Origin: SCBR16-9 sp964537975
Lineage (GTDB): Bacteria; Hydrogenedentota; Hydrogenedentia; Hydrogenedentales; SCBR16-9
NCBI GenBank assembly: GCA_964537975.1
Contig: CAZIDP010000015.1
Coordinates: 1-64,000 of the forward strand
Direction of reading: 5' to 3'
Length of the DNA: 64,000 nucleotides
Shown: one piece after another, positions 24,480 through 34,663 of the stretch
Position numbering within the stretch: position 1 is the stretch's first letter
Layout of the letters: each line of letters opens with the position of its first letter
Translations under genes and position numbers: made by a program
Notes under the pieces: generated by a model
Seen by the model: the letters and a program-made list of their open reading frames with translations, nothing else
Told to the model about the DNA's origin: nothing
Databases searched by the model: none

Positions 24480-27400
24480 ATGAGGTCAGTTGCTGACTGG
24501 GAATGGTGGCGGCGTAGGCGACAAAATGTAATGGTGTTATGTAGTGTTGCTTGTATTTGGGGAGTGGTTGTTTGCGCATATGCCGACTCTCCAGAATTGG
24601 ATTTGGAAGCACAGGATTTTTTTGAGCGTGCGGTACGTCCAGTATTGGCCGAGAATTGCTTTCAATGCCATGGGCCGGAGCGCCAATGGGCTGAATTACG
24701 GGTGGATTCCAAAGCGGCGTTGTTGCTTGGGGGTGACACGGGAGCTGTCATTCAGCCAGGTGACCCGGATAACAGCCGCCTGATTCAGGCATTACGTTAT
24801 GACAGTGCGGTTAAAATGCCACCGGATGGCCCACTGGATGTTGAAACTGTCGACGCCATTGCGCACTGGATACGTCTGGGAGCACCCTGGCCAGAGTCAC
24901 TGAACGCAGATCAAGTGCCACTCACCATGGAAGGCCGTATTGCGTACGCACGTGACACACACTGGTCATTTCAACCGGTCAGTATGCCCGATGTACCAGA
25001 AATAACCCGCGCTGATCTGACGCAGTCGCCCATAGATCATTTTCTGCTTGCCAAACTGGAAGAGGAAGGTTTGGAATTTGCACCACGTGCCAATGCGCGC
25101 ACCCTCTTGCGTCGAGTTTACCACGATATTACCGGTTTGATGCCGGACATGGAAGCCGCTCGCATGTTTGAAGGCAACGACACACCGGAATCTTATTCAG
25201 ATGTCGTAGATGCCTTGTTGGATTCACCGCATTATGGGGAACGTTGGGGACGCCACTGGCTCGATATTGCCCGGTACGCGGACACCAAGGGGTATGTGTT
25301 TCAGGAGGAACGACGTTTTCCTTTCGCACATACCTACCGGGATTATGTCATCCGTGCCTTGAATGACGATCTCCCATATGACACCTTCATCAAGCACCAG
25401 ATAGCGGCAGACCGCATGGACTTAAAGGAGGGACCAGGTCCATTGGCGGCTTTGGGATTCCTGACATTGGGCCGGCGTTTTCTGAATAACCCGCATGATA
25501 TAACCGATGATCGGATTGATGTGGTTACGCGGGGCTTCCTGGGGCTGACGGTATCCTGTGCCAGGTGTCATGATCACAAATATGATCCCATTGGTATTGA
25601 TGATTATTACGCACTGTATGGTGTATTTCGCAGTGCTGAAGAACCGGTAGAACTGCCCTTGATTCGTGAACCAGACCCGGATGATCCCGAGTACCAGGCA
25701 TTTGTCGCTGCACTCAAGGAAAAAGACCGGGAACACGATGCGTTAGTAACTGAGTTGCATGTTGAACTGGCGCGTCATGCCCGGGAAAAAGCGGTTGACT
25801 ACATGATGGTAGTGCATACCTTGGCTGGCGTAGATGATGCCGAAAAATTACGCACCCTGGCACGTGATGAGGGGCTGTTGTGGCAATTGGTTGAACGTTG
25901 GCAGACCTATCTTCTCGAGCGTTCTGATAGCAATGACCCGGTGTTTTCGCCGTGGTTTGCTTTGGCCAATTTACCTGAAGATGGTTTTGCTGAACAGGCA
26001 CCGGAGCTGGTATCGCAAATCGTGTCCAACGCGCTACACGATGTTACCATCAATCCCCGTGTTGTGGCTGCCTTTACTGATTTTTTGCCTGAAAACATGG
26101 CAGATGTCACTCGACGATATGGGCAGTTGCTAAAGGAAGTGGAGAAGGAGTGGCTGGACCGACTCTCGGCGTATTCACAAACAAAGATAAGGCAGAACAG
26201 CTTCGATGTTGTGTATCCTGAATCCCTTGCAGATCAGAATACGGAAGCTATACGACAGGTTTTGTATGGCCTGGATAGCCCTGCCAATATCGCGTTAGAT
26301 GCTGTTTTTGATCTCAGTGATGTCCCGACCCAGGCTCGAATTCGAGCCGTCAGCCTGGCGAAAGCCAACATTGAAGCGACACATCCGGGACGTCCTGACA
26401 GGGCTCAGGCTGTTGTCGACAGCGAACCGTTGTTTAATCCACACATATTTCGTCGCGGGAATCCCCAAATACCTGGAGACAGTGTGCCACGTCGTAATAT
26501 CGCTTTACTGGAATCAGAGTCCCAAGAGTTGTATACAGAAGACAGTGGCCGTTTGCATCTGGCCAACAGCATAGCTTCCACCGACAACCCCCTTACTGCC
26601 CGCGTACTGGTAAACCGGGTTTGGATGTACCTCATGGGAGCCCCTTTGGTAGAAACTCCCAGTGACTTTGGTGTGCGAAGTCTACCTCCATCGCACCCCG
26701 AACTTCTTGATTACCTGGCGTATCGTTTCATGGAAGAGGGGTGGTCGATTAAGACCTTGATTCAGATGATTGTATCGAGTCATGCATACCAGCAGGACAG
26801 TTTTGACCGTCCCCAGGCGCAGGCCATCGATCCCGAGAATGGCTTGTGGTGGCGACAAAACAGAAAACGGATGGATTTTGAAATTTTGCGGGACAGTATT
26901 CTGGCGGCCGCGGACAATCTCGATACGACCCTTTACGGGCCATCGGTAGATATTACTGCACCCCCTTACCCGAACCGAAGAACCGTATACAGTTTTATTG
27001 AACGGCAGAATCTCCCAGGTTTGTTCCGTACCTTTGATTTTGCTGGTCCGGACACGCACAGCCCCATGCGGTATAAGACTACGGTACCGCAACAGGCGCT
27101 ATACATGATGAACAATCCCTTTGTTATATCACAGGCCAGGGAGCTGGCAGCCAGGCCCGAGGTGAATGGTGCCAACCAGGAAAATGGTGATGCGGTACGC
27201 TCTTTGTACGAAGTGGTGTTTCAGCGTGAACCTAACCTTGAGGAATTAACTCTGGCGCAGCAATTTCTGGAGAAGCAAGCGGTAGTGGAGCCTCCGGTGC
27301 TGTCTGATTGGCACTATGGTTATGGCCATGTTGAATTGCCAGAAATGTTGGAGGCAGAGGAAAGTGATGATTTGTCAGACCATGCTGTAGCACTGAACTT

Positions 27401-27923
27401 TATCCCATTGCCCCATTTCCAGGAAAATCAATGGCGGGGTGGTGTGGACATGCCCGATGCCGAATTGGGCTGGGTCAGTTTACATGCGCGGGGAGGACAT
27501 CCGGGACAGACCAATGAGTTTGCCGTCATTCGCCGCTGGCTGGCACCTGAATCGGGTGAACTGAATATACAGGGTACATTGCGTCACCCAGATGAAAATG
27601 GTGATGGGGTGATTGGCGCGATCTTGTCCAGCCGTCATGGACTGCTTTGGCAGGCACATGTTCATCATGACAGCGTTGAAAGTGCTTTAGATGGCATCGA
27701 AGTAGCGTCGGGTGATACGGTGGATTTTATCGTATTGCCTGGTCCTTCCAATAGCCATGATTCGTTTCAATGGGTTCCTGAATTGGCATTGCAAGTGAAC
27801 CAGACAATTGAACGCTGGAATGCTGCGGCTGACTATAGTGGTCCACCACCGCCACCGCTGACTGTGTGGGAGCAGTATGCGCAGGTCTTGTTGCTCTCAA
27901 ATGAATTTGTGTTTGTAGATTAA
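24480..27923 (+). CDS. PSCyt1-DUF1549-DUF1553 multidomain c-type cytochrome
   Basis: The protein has 1147 residues from the ATG at 24480, which has GGGAGG eight bases upstream; the in-frame GTG at 24471 abuts that site and is unlikely. The N-terminus is an export signal (arginine cluster, then a hydrophobic stretch ending VVCAYADS). A planctomycete cytochrome C domain follows with haem motif CFQCH at 60-64. DUF1549 covers about 165-400 and contains a second CARCH motif. DUF1553 follows (ARVLVNRVWMYLMG, IKTLIQMIVSSHAYQQ). A C-terminal jelly-roll-like extension ends the protein. These proteins pair with DUF1501 partners, as here 128 bp downstream. The substrate is unknown; periplasmic oxidation of a carbohydrate-like compound is a common guess. 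Confidence 0.92.
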   Translation: MRSVADWEWWRRRRQNVMVLCSVACIWGVVVCAYADSPELDLEAQDFFERAVRPVLAENCFQCHGPERQWAELRVDSKAALLLGGDTGAVIQPGDPDNSRLIQALRYDSAVKMPPDGPLDVETVDAIAHWIRLGAPWPESLNADQVPLTMEGRIAYARDTHWSFQPVSMPDVPEITRADLTQSPIDHFLLAKLEEEGLEFAPRANARTLLRRVYHDITGLMPDMEAARMFEGNDTPESYSDVVDALLDSPHYGERWGRHWLDIARYADTKGYVFQEERRFPFAHTYRDYVIRALNDDLPYDTFIKHQIAADRMDLKEGPGPLAALGFLTLGRRFLNNPHDITDDRIDVVTRGFLGLTVSCARCHDHKYDPIGIDDYYALYGVFRSAEEPVELPLIREPDPDDPEYQAFVAALKEKDREHDALVTELHVELARHAREKAVDYMMVVHTLAGVDDAEKLRTLARDEGLLWQLVERWQTYLLERSDSNDPVFSPWFALANLPEDGFAEQAPELVSQIVSNALHDVTINPRVVAAFTDFLPENMADVTRRYGQLLKEVEKEWLDRLSAYSQTKIRQNSFDVVYPESLADQNTEAIRQVLYGLDSPANIALDAVFDLSDVPTQARIRAVSLAKANIEATHPGRPDRAQAVVDSEPLFNPHIFRRGNPQIPGDSVPRRNIALLESESQELYTEDSGRLHLANSIASTDNPLTARVLVNRVWMYLMGAPLVETPSDFGVRSLPPSHPELLDYLAYRFMEEGWSIKTLIQMIVSSHAYQQDSFDRPQAQAIDPENGLWWRQNRKRMDFEILRDSILAAADNLDTTLYGPSVDITAPPYPNRRTVYSFIERQNLPGLFRTFDFAGPDTHSPMRYKTTVPQQALYMMNNPFVISQARELAARPEVNGANQENGDAVRSLYEVVFQREPNLEELTLAQQFLEKQAVVEPPVLSDWHYGYGHVELPEMLEAEESDDLSDHAVALNFIPLPHFQENQWRGGVDMPDAELGWVSLHARGGHPGQTNEFAVIRRWLAPESGELNIQGTLRHPDENGDGVIGAILSSRHGLLWQAHVHHDSVESALDGIEVASGDTVDFIVLPGPSNSHDSFQWVPELALQVNQTIERWNAAADYSGPPPPPLTVWEQYAQVLLLSNEFVFVD

Positions 27924-28051
27924 GTGTGCAATTAGGAATTTGGTTTTCGAAAATTTGAAATTCGGTATGGTACGACCAATGGCAAGATGCAGTTGCACCA
28001 GAGTACCTGTTTGTAACCTGCAACTGATTGCCAGAATCAGAAGGGCCTATT

Positions 28052-29500
28052 ATGACTAACAGGCATCATCCGCTGTGTGAACGTGATGTAATTTTGACCC
28101 GGCGTGACTTTTTGCAACGTACAGGTATGGGCTTCGGCGCTTTTGGACTTGCCATGCTGACCGGGGCTGGCAGTCTACAGCAATCGGCTGGTGCGACGAC
28201 ACCGATGCTTCCCCAGGCACCACATTTTGCTCCTCGCGCCCGGCGTATGGTGCATATCTTTCTGAATGGAGGCGCTTCACATGTGGATACCTTTGATCCC
28301 AAACCTGCCTTGGCTAAATTTGTCGGGAAAAACCTGCCAATGGACAACCTGCGCACAGAACGCCCCACAGGTGCTGCATTTCCATCGCCCTTTGAATTCA
28401 AAAAGTATGGTCAGAGCGGAATTGAAATCAGCGAATTATTTAAACACACAGCAGAATCTGCCGATGACATGTGTGTCATACGTTCCATGCAAGCCGATGT
28501 GCCAAACCATGAACCGTCCTTGTTGTTAATGAATACAGGTGAAGCCCGTCTCATTCGACCTAGCATGGGTTCCTGGGTGACCTATGGTTTGGGAACTGAG
28601 AATCAGAATCTCCCGGGATTCATTTCCATGTGCCCTGGTGGCTATCCAATTCAAGAGTCCCAAAACTGGCAGTCAGGCTTTTTACCGGGCATTTTTCAAG
28701 GTACCTATGTCGATACACAACATGAGGACATGGAGAAGCTCATTTCCAATATTCGCAATAACTACAGTAGTCGCTCCGGACAACGTGAGCAACTGGATTT
28801 ACTGCTTGCATTGAATGAGCGCCATCAGAGCGCCCGGAAAGACGATGCGGAAATCGAAGCGCGTATTCAGTCTTTTGAACTCGCGTATCGAATGCAGCTT
28901 GATGCTACAGACGCGTTTGATGTTTCAAAAGAACCGGAATTCATTCATGAGATGTATGGCAGTGGGGTACATGCGCGACAACTCATGATAACGAGGCGGC
29001 TGCTCGAACGTGGTGTGCGCTTTGTTCAGGTCTGGCATGGTGAAGGTCAACCCTGGGATAGCCACGATGATCTGGAAGATGCCCACCGCAGGTTGGCGGG
29101 ACAGTGTGACAAACCTATCGGAGCACTGTTGAAAGACCTGAAACAGCGGGGTATGCTGGAAGATACACTGGTGCTTTGTACCGGTGAGTTTGGACGTACC
29201 CCGACAGTGGAGTTGCCGACGCCAGGCGCCAATGCCGGAAAATTGAATGGCCGCGATCACAATCATTATGGATTCTCGTTATGGATGGCAGGTGGAGGCG
29301 TAAAGGGCGGCACGGTATACGGGGCAACCGACGAATTTGGTTTCCAGGCTACGGAGAATCCAGTGCATGTCCATGATTTGCATGCAACCATCTTACACCT
29401 GATGGGCTTTGATCACGAACAACTGACCTATCGCTACGCGGGTCGTGATTTCCGGCTTACCGATGTACACGGACATGTGGTACACGATGTAATTGCGTAA
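28052..29500 (+). CDS. DUF1501 Tat-exported protein
   Basis: The protein has 482 residues from the ATG at 28052, which has AGAAGG upstream; a TTG eight codons earlier is less likely. The Tat signal is LTRRDFLQRTGMGFGAFGLA. The DUF1501 (sulfatase/alkaline-phosphatase-like fold) hallmarks follow: FLNGGASHVDTFDPKP, then RFVQVWHGEGQPWDSHDDL, TGEFGRTPTVE, GRDHNHYGFSLWMAGGGVKGG, and VHDLHATILHLMGFDH. It lies downstream of its usual DUF1549/1553 partner and probably forms a periplasmic complex with it. Confidence 0.93.
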   Translation: MTNRHHPLCERDVILTRRDFLQRTGMGFGAFGLAMLTGAGSLQQSAGATTPMLPQAPHFAPRARRMVHIFLNGGASHVDTFDPKPALAKFVGKNLPMDNLRTERPTGAAFPSPFEFKKYGQSGIEISELFKHTAESADDMCVIRSMQADVPNHEPSLLLMNTGEARLIRPSMGSWVTYGLGTENQNLPGFISMCPGGYPIQESQNWQSGFLPGIFQGTYVDTQHEDMEKLISNIRNNYSSRSGQREQLDLLLALNERHQSARKDDAEIEARIQSFELAYRMQLDATDAFDVSKEPEFIHEMYGSGVHARQLMITRRLLERGVRFVQVWHGEGQPWDSHDDLEDAHRRLAGQCDKPIGALLKDLKQRGMLEDTLVLCTGEFGRTPTVELPTPGANAGKLNGRDHNHYGFSLWMAGGGVKGGTVYGATDEFGFQATENPVHVHDLHATILHLMGFDHEQLTYRYAGRDFRLTDVHGHVVHDVIA

Positions 29501-29556
29501 TTAAAACTATACGACACATTCCGCGTATTGCCTTGTTCTGATTATAGGGTAATCGA

Positions 29557-30618
29557 CTATTCCTCAATGCCATGTGCCGTTTTGGCGCGTTCCACTGCGC
29601 CCAGCAGTTCTTGGAGAATGGCCTCTCCAGAGGGGCCTACGGCGTGAATAAAAGTGTCACGTGTAGACAGGCTGGCCTGTCGGAAAGCGTCGCGCTCTTC
29701 TTCACTCAAATCATCTACTATGTTCAAATCAGGTTTGTTGTCCCGGATAATGTCCATACGTGATTCGTTGTAGTCTTGTTGCAACAAATGAATGTAATCA
29801 TCCAGTTCTTCAATAACCTCCAGAATGAGCTGTTGCCGTTCTTCGGACTGCTCTTCGAAGAAAGCCTGGTTGGTGAGTGCGGTGGTTATGAAGGGGGCCT
29901 GGTTTCCAAATATCATGTAATTGGATACCTCATAAAAACTCATTTCCTGTATTGCAAAGACCGGGTTCACTTGAGCGTCTATCATGTTGAGCTGGAGCGC
30001 GCTATATACTTCACCATAGGGTAGGGGAGTAGGCGCAGCACCATAAGCCCGATACGCTGCCAAGAGCATGGGAGAGGTCATCGTGCGAATCTTCAAACCT
30101 CGGAAGTCTTCCGGAGTCCGCAACAACCTGTTTGAAGTCCAGACCATCCAGCCTTCGGGATAAATCGATAACAACCGAAATCCTTTATCCTCATATAATG
30201 GTGCCACTGCCGCAAGGAACTGCGGATCAGACAAGGCAGTTTTGTTAATGTCTTCGTCATCGGTCAACGTAAAATGAAGCAACAATACCTGAATTTCAGG
30301 AATGATGGTTCCTAAATGTCCAGGTGATGCCATGGCAAACTGCACCGTTCCCATGCGCACCAGTTCTGTTACATGGTCAGAAGTGCCCAAGGTGCCATAG
30401 GGGTACACCTTAACCTCAACCGCACCTGCTGTGCGCGATTCAATCAGTTCCTTAAAACGCTGGGCATATGCATCTTGAACACTTCCTTGAGTCTCCTCAA
30501 TCGCAAACCGCCACTGCTCTGCTTCTGCTCCCAACAGGTTATCGCCACAGCCACTGTGAAGTAACACGAAAAGTATTAAGGCAAGCAGGATTTTGATTTT
30601 CGATGAAATATATCGCAT
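29557..30618 (-). CDS. dctP: TRAP transporter substrate-binding lipoprotein DctP
   Basis: The 353-residue solute receptor has lipobox LLHSGC at residues 19-24 and GGGGAG before the ATG. The DctP pattern is clear: FAIEETQGSVQDAYAQRFKELIESRTAGAVEVKVYPYGTLG, FRGLKIRTMTSPMLLAAYRAYGAAPTPLPYGEVYSALQ in pieces, and QLNMIDAQVNP. It is divergent from dctQ and dctM. The conserved arginine in the KIRT string normally binds a carboxylate, so an organic or sugar acid is the probable ligand. Anchoring as a lipoprotein is less common than a free periplasmic form in Gram-negatives. Confidence 0.93.
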   Translation of the reverse strand: MRYISSKIKILLALILFVLLHSGCGDNLLGAEAEQWRFAIEETQGSVQDAYAQRFKELIESRTAGAVEVKVYPYGTLGTSDHVTELVRMGTVQFAMASPGHLGTIIPEIQVLLLHFTLTDDEDINKTALSDPQFLAAVAPLYEDKGFRLLSIYPEGWMVWTSNRLLRTPEDFRGLKIRTMTSPMLLAAYRAYGAAPTPLPYGEVYSALQLNMIDAQVNPVFAIQEMSFYEVSNYMIFGNQAPFITTALTNQAFFEEQSEERQQLILEVIEELDDYIHLLQQDYNESRMDIIRDNKPDLNIVDDLSEEERDAFRQASLSTRDTFIHAVGPSGEAILQELLGAVERAKTAHGIEE

Positions 30619-30878
30619 GAATATTCTCCCCGGACTGTAATCAAATTGCCGAGTTGTCGCATTGATTATGTCATGTGCTATTTATATGTTATAATATTTT
30701 TAATAACAACTACTTGTTCAGATTTTCTTGACTCAAATTATTTCTGAGTATATCATGACCAGGTATGGGAAGTCAGGATACATTTAATCCAGGCAGTATT
30801 AAAAAATGAAAAGTCGTATCTTTTGTGCATGAGATAGCTATTGCTAAAAGATATTCCAAGACCATCCAGGTGACAGGT

Positions 30879-31439
30879 ATGCCACAAATTACAACAAAAA
30901 TAATATTTAACTGGTTAAGCAGGCTGGAAGAATTTATTCTGGCATATGCCATGATTCTCATGGCATTTTTGACGATTCTCAATGTGTTTACACGCTCAAT
31001 TTTTAATTACAGTCTGGCATCAGCACAGGAATTGACACAATTTCTGATCATATTGATTTGCTTTGTCGGCTTAAGTTACGGCGCGAGAAGAGCCAGGCAT
31101 ATTCGCATGACTGCCTTGTATGATCAGTTGTCACAACCGCTCAGAAAAATCCTGATGACGTTCATAACAGCTACGACTGCATTGTTGATGTTTTATCTGG
31201 CCTACCATGCTTTTCATTATGTGTATATCGTTTTTGACCTGGGTTCAGTTTCTCCTGTGCTGGAAATACCCTTGTTCATCGTTTATCTTACGGCACCTCT
31301 GGGACTGATAATGGCAGGTATTCAATATACCCTGGCAGCTATCAAGAATCTCGGAACCAGTGAAGTATATCTATCCTATTCGCGTAAAGATGAATACGAA
31401 GATGTGCCTGAGGCTGGTGATGGAGCAGGCCATGTCTAA
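30879..31439 (+). CDS. dctQ: TRAP transporter small permease DctQ
   Basis: The protein has 186 residues from the ATG at 30879, which has AGGTG six bases upstream; an upstream GTG start is less likely. Four transmembrane helices are visible, with the family strings FTRSIFNYSLASAQELTQFLIILICFVGLSYGARRARHIRM (in part) and the polar tail after helix four. It forms the membrane complex with DctM, 81 bp downstream, and works with DctP. Confidence 0.9.
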   Translation: MPQITTKIIFNWLSRLEEFILAYAMILMAFLTILNVFTRSIFNYSLASAQELTQFLIILICFVGLSYGARRARHIRMTALYDQLSQPLRKILMTFITATTALLMFYLAYHAFHYVYIVFDLGSVSPVLEIPLFIVYLTAPLGLIMAGIQYTLAAIKNLGTSEVYLSYSRKDEYEDVPEAGDGAGHV

Positions 31440-31520
31440 ACACCTCAATTTAAACGTATTTCCCGTTGACAGTGCTGCTGCTGAACCAGCTGCTGTATTA
31501 AACAGTGTGGGAGGTGTTAC

Positions 31521-32819
31521 ATGGTAATCATGGGTATACTCATTGTTGGGGTTATGGTGGGATTGTTGTTTGTCGGGTATCCAATGAAGGTACCATTAAC
31601 TGTTTCTGCACTGGTAGTGTTGTGGCTGTATTACCCAACAGTAGATACCGCTGTTATTATTCAGCAATGGATTGGCGGCATTACACCTTCTGCACTGGTA
31701 GCGGTTCCCATGTTTATTTTTGCGGCTGACTTGATGACACGCGGTCAAGCCGCAGACCGTTTGTTGAATCTTGTGATGAGCTGGATTGGACATTTGCGCG
31801 GCGGCCTTCCCATAACGAGTGCCATCAGCTGCACTCTTTTTGGTGCCATCTCGGGTTCTACGCAGGCAACCGTGGTCGCCATAGGTGGTCCAATTCGACC
31901 CCGACTCCTGAAAGCGGGGTATTCCGATTCATTTTCCATGGCGTTGATTATCAATGCCAGCGATATCGCGCTACTTATACCACCAAGTATCGGCATGATA
32001 GTCTTTGGTGTTGTATCCGGTACATCAATAGGGGAGCTATTCATCGCGGGCATTGGTCCGGGACTCATGATTCTGCTCTTCTTTTGTGTGTACTGCTACA
32101 TCGCCTCTATACGTATGGAAATTCCACTTCTGGACAAAGCGGGTTGGTCAGAACGCAAGACGGCACTGCGCAAAGCATTGTTGCCTCTGGGGTTTCCGGT
32201 CATCATCATTGGCGGGATTTACACAGGATGGTTCAGCCCAACCGAGGCAGCAGCGATTAGTGTGCTCTACGCGGGTATTCTGGAGTTTTTGGTGTTCAAA
32301 GAGCTTGACTATGCTGATTTACCGAAGATTGCATTGAACACCAGTTTGGTCACTGCGGTAGTTTTTGTGCTTGTTGGTGCGGGTACGGCGTTTTCCTGGG
32401 TCATCGCTTTCGCGGAATTACCCACAGTACTGATCAATGACTGGCTGGGATTGTCTGCTGAATCCGGTTATTACACGATAATGCTTACCATTGCCATTGC
32501 CTTTTTCATTGGATGTATGTTTGTAGACCCTATCATCGTTATTCTCATCTTGACCCCGATATTCCATCCCGTTGCTGTTGCAGCCGGTATCGATCCAGTT
32601 CTGGTCGGGGCCATCGTCACCCTGCAAGTAGCCATAGGTTCAGCAACACCGCCTTTCGGGTGCGACATATTCACCGCCATCGCAATCTTCAGGCGGCCTT
32701 ACATGGAAATACTCCGCGGCACGCCACCATTTATAATGATACTACTGTTTTCAAGTGTCCTGGTAATCATATTTCCTTCCATTGCGCTCTTTTTGCGCGA
32801 TCTGGCATTTGCCAGATAA
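31521..32819 (+). CDS. dctM: TRAP transporter large permease DctM
   Basis: The 432-residue protein has about 12 hydrophobic segments and starts after GGGAGG. Family motifs include GGLPITSAISCTLFGAISGSTQAT, ALIINASDIALLIPPSIGMIVFG, GWFSPTEAAAISVLYAG, and VATLQVAIGSATPPFG-like ATPPFGCDIF near the end. It is the ion-coupled translocation channel of the TRAP system. Length and topology are normal. Confidence 0.95.
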   Translation: MVIMGILIVGVMVGLLFVGYPMKVPLTVSALVVLWLYYPTVDTAVIIQQWIGGITPSALVAVPMFIFAADLMTRGQAADRLLNLVMSWIGHLRGGLPITSAISCTLFGAISGSTQATVVAIGGPIRPRLLKAGYSDSFSMALIINASDIALLIPPSIGMIVFGVVSGTSIGELFIAGIGPGLMILLFFCVYCYIASIRMEIPLLDKAGWSERKTALRKALLPLGFPVIIIGGIYTGWFSPTEAAAISVLYAGILEFLVFKELDYADLPKIALNTSLVTAVVFVLVGAGTAFSWVIAFAELPTVLINDWLGLSAESGYYTIMLTIAIAFFIGCMFVDPIIVILILTPIFHPVAVAAGIDPVLVGAIVTLQVAIGSATPPFGCDIFTAIAIFRRPYMEILRGTPPFIMILLFSSVLVIIFPSIALFLRDLAFAR

Positions 32820-33001
32820 AAAGGAATGGGTTGTCTTGAACTTGGTGCATTGAGTATATGAACCTGAGTTTGATTTCAAGCATGATTTTTTCCTGCAAAA
32901 TTCCTCAACCAATATGTTATGATAATATTCAGGAATCAAAAAATAATTATTAGTATTGATATATTCTGTCTATTGAGTAGATATTTGGGAAAGGTAGCAA
33001 C

Positions 33002-33463
33002 ATGCAATCTTTACAACTTGATCTTGAACGTGCTTCCCGATATACCATTTTCCAAGGTATATCACAGCATGAGCTTGTACACATTCTGGAACGGGGCACG
33101 ATAAGCAAGGTTTCCAGGGGAGAAAAAATATTTTGTAAAGGATGCTCAGGAAACCAATTGTTTATTTTATTGGATGGCGTTATCGGTATTTATTCAGATG
33201 ACAAGTTTATTGCAAAAATAAAAGCTGGTGACGCATTCGGCGAGATGGCTGTATTGAACAAGAAACCGCGTTCTGCTACGGCCACAGCAACGACTGAAGT
33301 CCAGTTGCTGACACTGGATGAAGCATTGATTAATGATATACTGGGTAAGGAAGGCGCAGTTCGATTCCTGTTGAATATTATCCGGTTATTAAGTTACAGG
33401 CTGGAAGCGGGTAATGCCTGGATCAGTGCCGATATTGAGTCACGTCGGCAAGGTGAAGTCTGA
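33002..33463 (+). CDS. Stand-alone cyclic-nucleotide-binding domain protein
   Basis: This is a 153-residue protein that is essentially one cNMP-binding domain plus a short helix. The beta roll (FQGISQHELVHILERG, GEKIFCKG, QLFILLDGVIGIY) leads into the phosphate-binding cassette GDAFGEMAVLNKKPRSATATA. No DNA-binding helix-turn-helix follows, so it is not a complete CRP/FNR factor. It may act by protein-protein contact. AAGG precedes the ATG. Confidence 0.88.
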   Translation: MQSLQLDLERASRYTIFQGISQHELVHILERGTISKVSRGEKIFCKGCSGNQLFILLDGVIGIYSDDKFIAKIKAGDAFGEMAVLNKKPRSATATATTEVQLLTLDEALINDILGKEGAVRFLLNIIRLLSYRLEAGNAWISADIESRRQGEV

Positions 33464-33484
33464 TGACAAATAGTAAATTGCCAA

Positions 33485-34048
33485 TTATCCGGTGTTGTTC
33501 TTTCGATACACCACAAACATTTCGATAAAATCTTCGGGTTTTTTCCCCTCATATTCTCTTCGATTAAAAGCACTTACCAGATTACGATAATCTTCCTGAT
33601 GCGTCTGGTCTTCTTTAAAAAGAGTATATAACGGAGCGGTATTCACGCTGCCATCGCGGTGCTTGGGGCATCCGACATCCGTGTGCAAGCTGAATCCCTT
33701 GAATTCTCCCAAGCGGCTTTCATGCAACTTAAACGGGTATAGGCGACACAGCAGGGGACGAGCAGTGTATATTTGGCACATGCGTGATTTTACATCAAAG
33801 AAGTAACAGCCATTTTGGTCGCGCTTCAATGCCATCATGTATTTTTCACCATTTACTTTTAACCAGGTCGGGTCGTTTTTAGTGACCCCGTCTACTTCAT
33901 CAGGCCGGATAAACTCGAGGAATTGATACGGGTTGTTTCCAGTTTCGCGTACAATCCCGATAACATCCCAAGGAGTGGGAAAGCAAATAACATCGGTACA
34001 GCAATGGCCACAATGGTGGCATGCAAAGCGAACCTGATTCTTTCCCAT
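33485..34048 (-). CDS. YkgJ-family cysteine-cluster protein
   Basis: The 187-residue protein begins with FACHHCGHCC, the N-terminal cysteine cluster of the YkgJ/FliB-like CxxCxxCC family. Further conserved cysteines are in GCYFFDVKSRMCQIYTARPLLCRLYPF and GCPKH. Such proteins bind zinc or an iron-sulfur cluster; FliB-type relatives are methyltransferases. No methylation partner is visible nearby, so the role is open. It converges on the cNMP gene with 21 bp between stops. Confidence 0.85.
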   Translation of the reverse strand: MGKNQVRFACHHCGHCCTDVICFPTPWDVIGIVRETGNNPYQFLEFIRPDEVDGVTKNDPTWLKVNGEKYMMALKRDQNGCYFFDVKSRMCQIYTARPLLCRLYPFKLHESRLGEFKGFSLHTDVGCPKHRDGSVNTAPLYTLFKEDQTHQEDYRNLVSAFNRREYEGKKPEDFIEMFVVYRKNNTG

Positions 34049-34294
34049 ATATTTACTCTACTTTCTATGATAGTTGAAATTTGATTATTTTATTTAAAGT
34101 GTTTATCTGAGAATGTTATGAGCTTAGTGGTAATTCAAAGTTGCAATTTAATCAGATTCTTACTATACTCAGCAATCAAGATAACTTTACATGAGATACG
34201 CAGGTCACCGATATTTGAACTGTAATGTGAACTCTACCATAGCAGTAGGTCGAAGTATAACCAGATAAATTAAATTAAGAAAAGGAGCTTGTTA

Positions 34295-34396
34295 ATGAAT
34301 ATAGAAGCCGTGTTGGATATCATTTTGCAAATTTTAAATCTAATTGAAGCGTTAGCCCGTGTTTTCGGGTTTAGTTTAAACTTTTTTGGAAGCTGA
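34295..34396 (+). CDS. Possible 33-residue hydrophobic amphipathic peptide
   Basis: This short reading frame has AAAAGGAG seven bases before its ATG. The peptide begins MNIEAVLDIILQILNLIEAL and ends with an F/G/S-rich tail. The N-terminal 25 residues would form an amphipathic helix with leucine and isoleucine on one face and acidic residues on the other, like small membrane-active peptides. It stands alone in a 615-bp gap otherwise without genes, with a terminator hairpin 135 bp downstream. No homologue is known to me; it could be a chance frame. Confidence 0.5.
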   Translation: MNIEAVLDIILQILNLIEALARVFGFSLNFFGS

Positions 34397-34530
34397 TCCC
34401 AAGATAATATAAATCATCCATTGTTATTCTTTTTATGAATCTTAAAAAGTGCAGCATGGTGTACTTAATTGCAACAGCTCCTGTCAATTGTACTCACCGG
34501 GTAACAGTAATTTTTTTTTGGACATTAAAT

Positions 34531-34571
34531 AACCGTGTCTTCTTGCGGATTTATGGCATGAAGACACGGTT
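34531..34571. terminator. Hairpin terminator, possibly bidirectional
   Basis: AACCGTGTCTTC (34531-34542) pairs with GAAGACACGGTT (34560-34571), a perfect 12-bp stem followed by TAATTTTGTTT on the plus strand. It lies between the small peptide frame and the end of the convergent PpiD-like gene and could serve both. Confidence 0.8.
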
Positions 34572-34663
34572 TAATTTTGTTTACAATCAATCCTATATTC
34601 AGTCTGATTGAGTATTTTAATTCATCTGTGTAGTATCATCCGGTATTATGTATTACCACAGTG

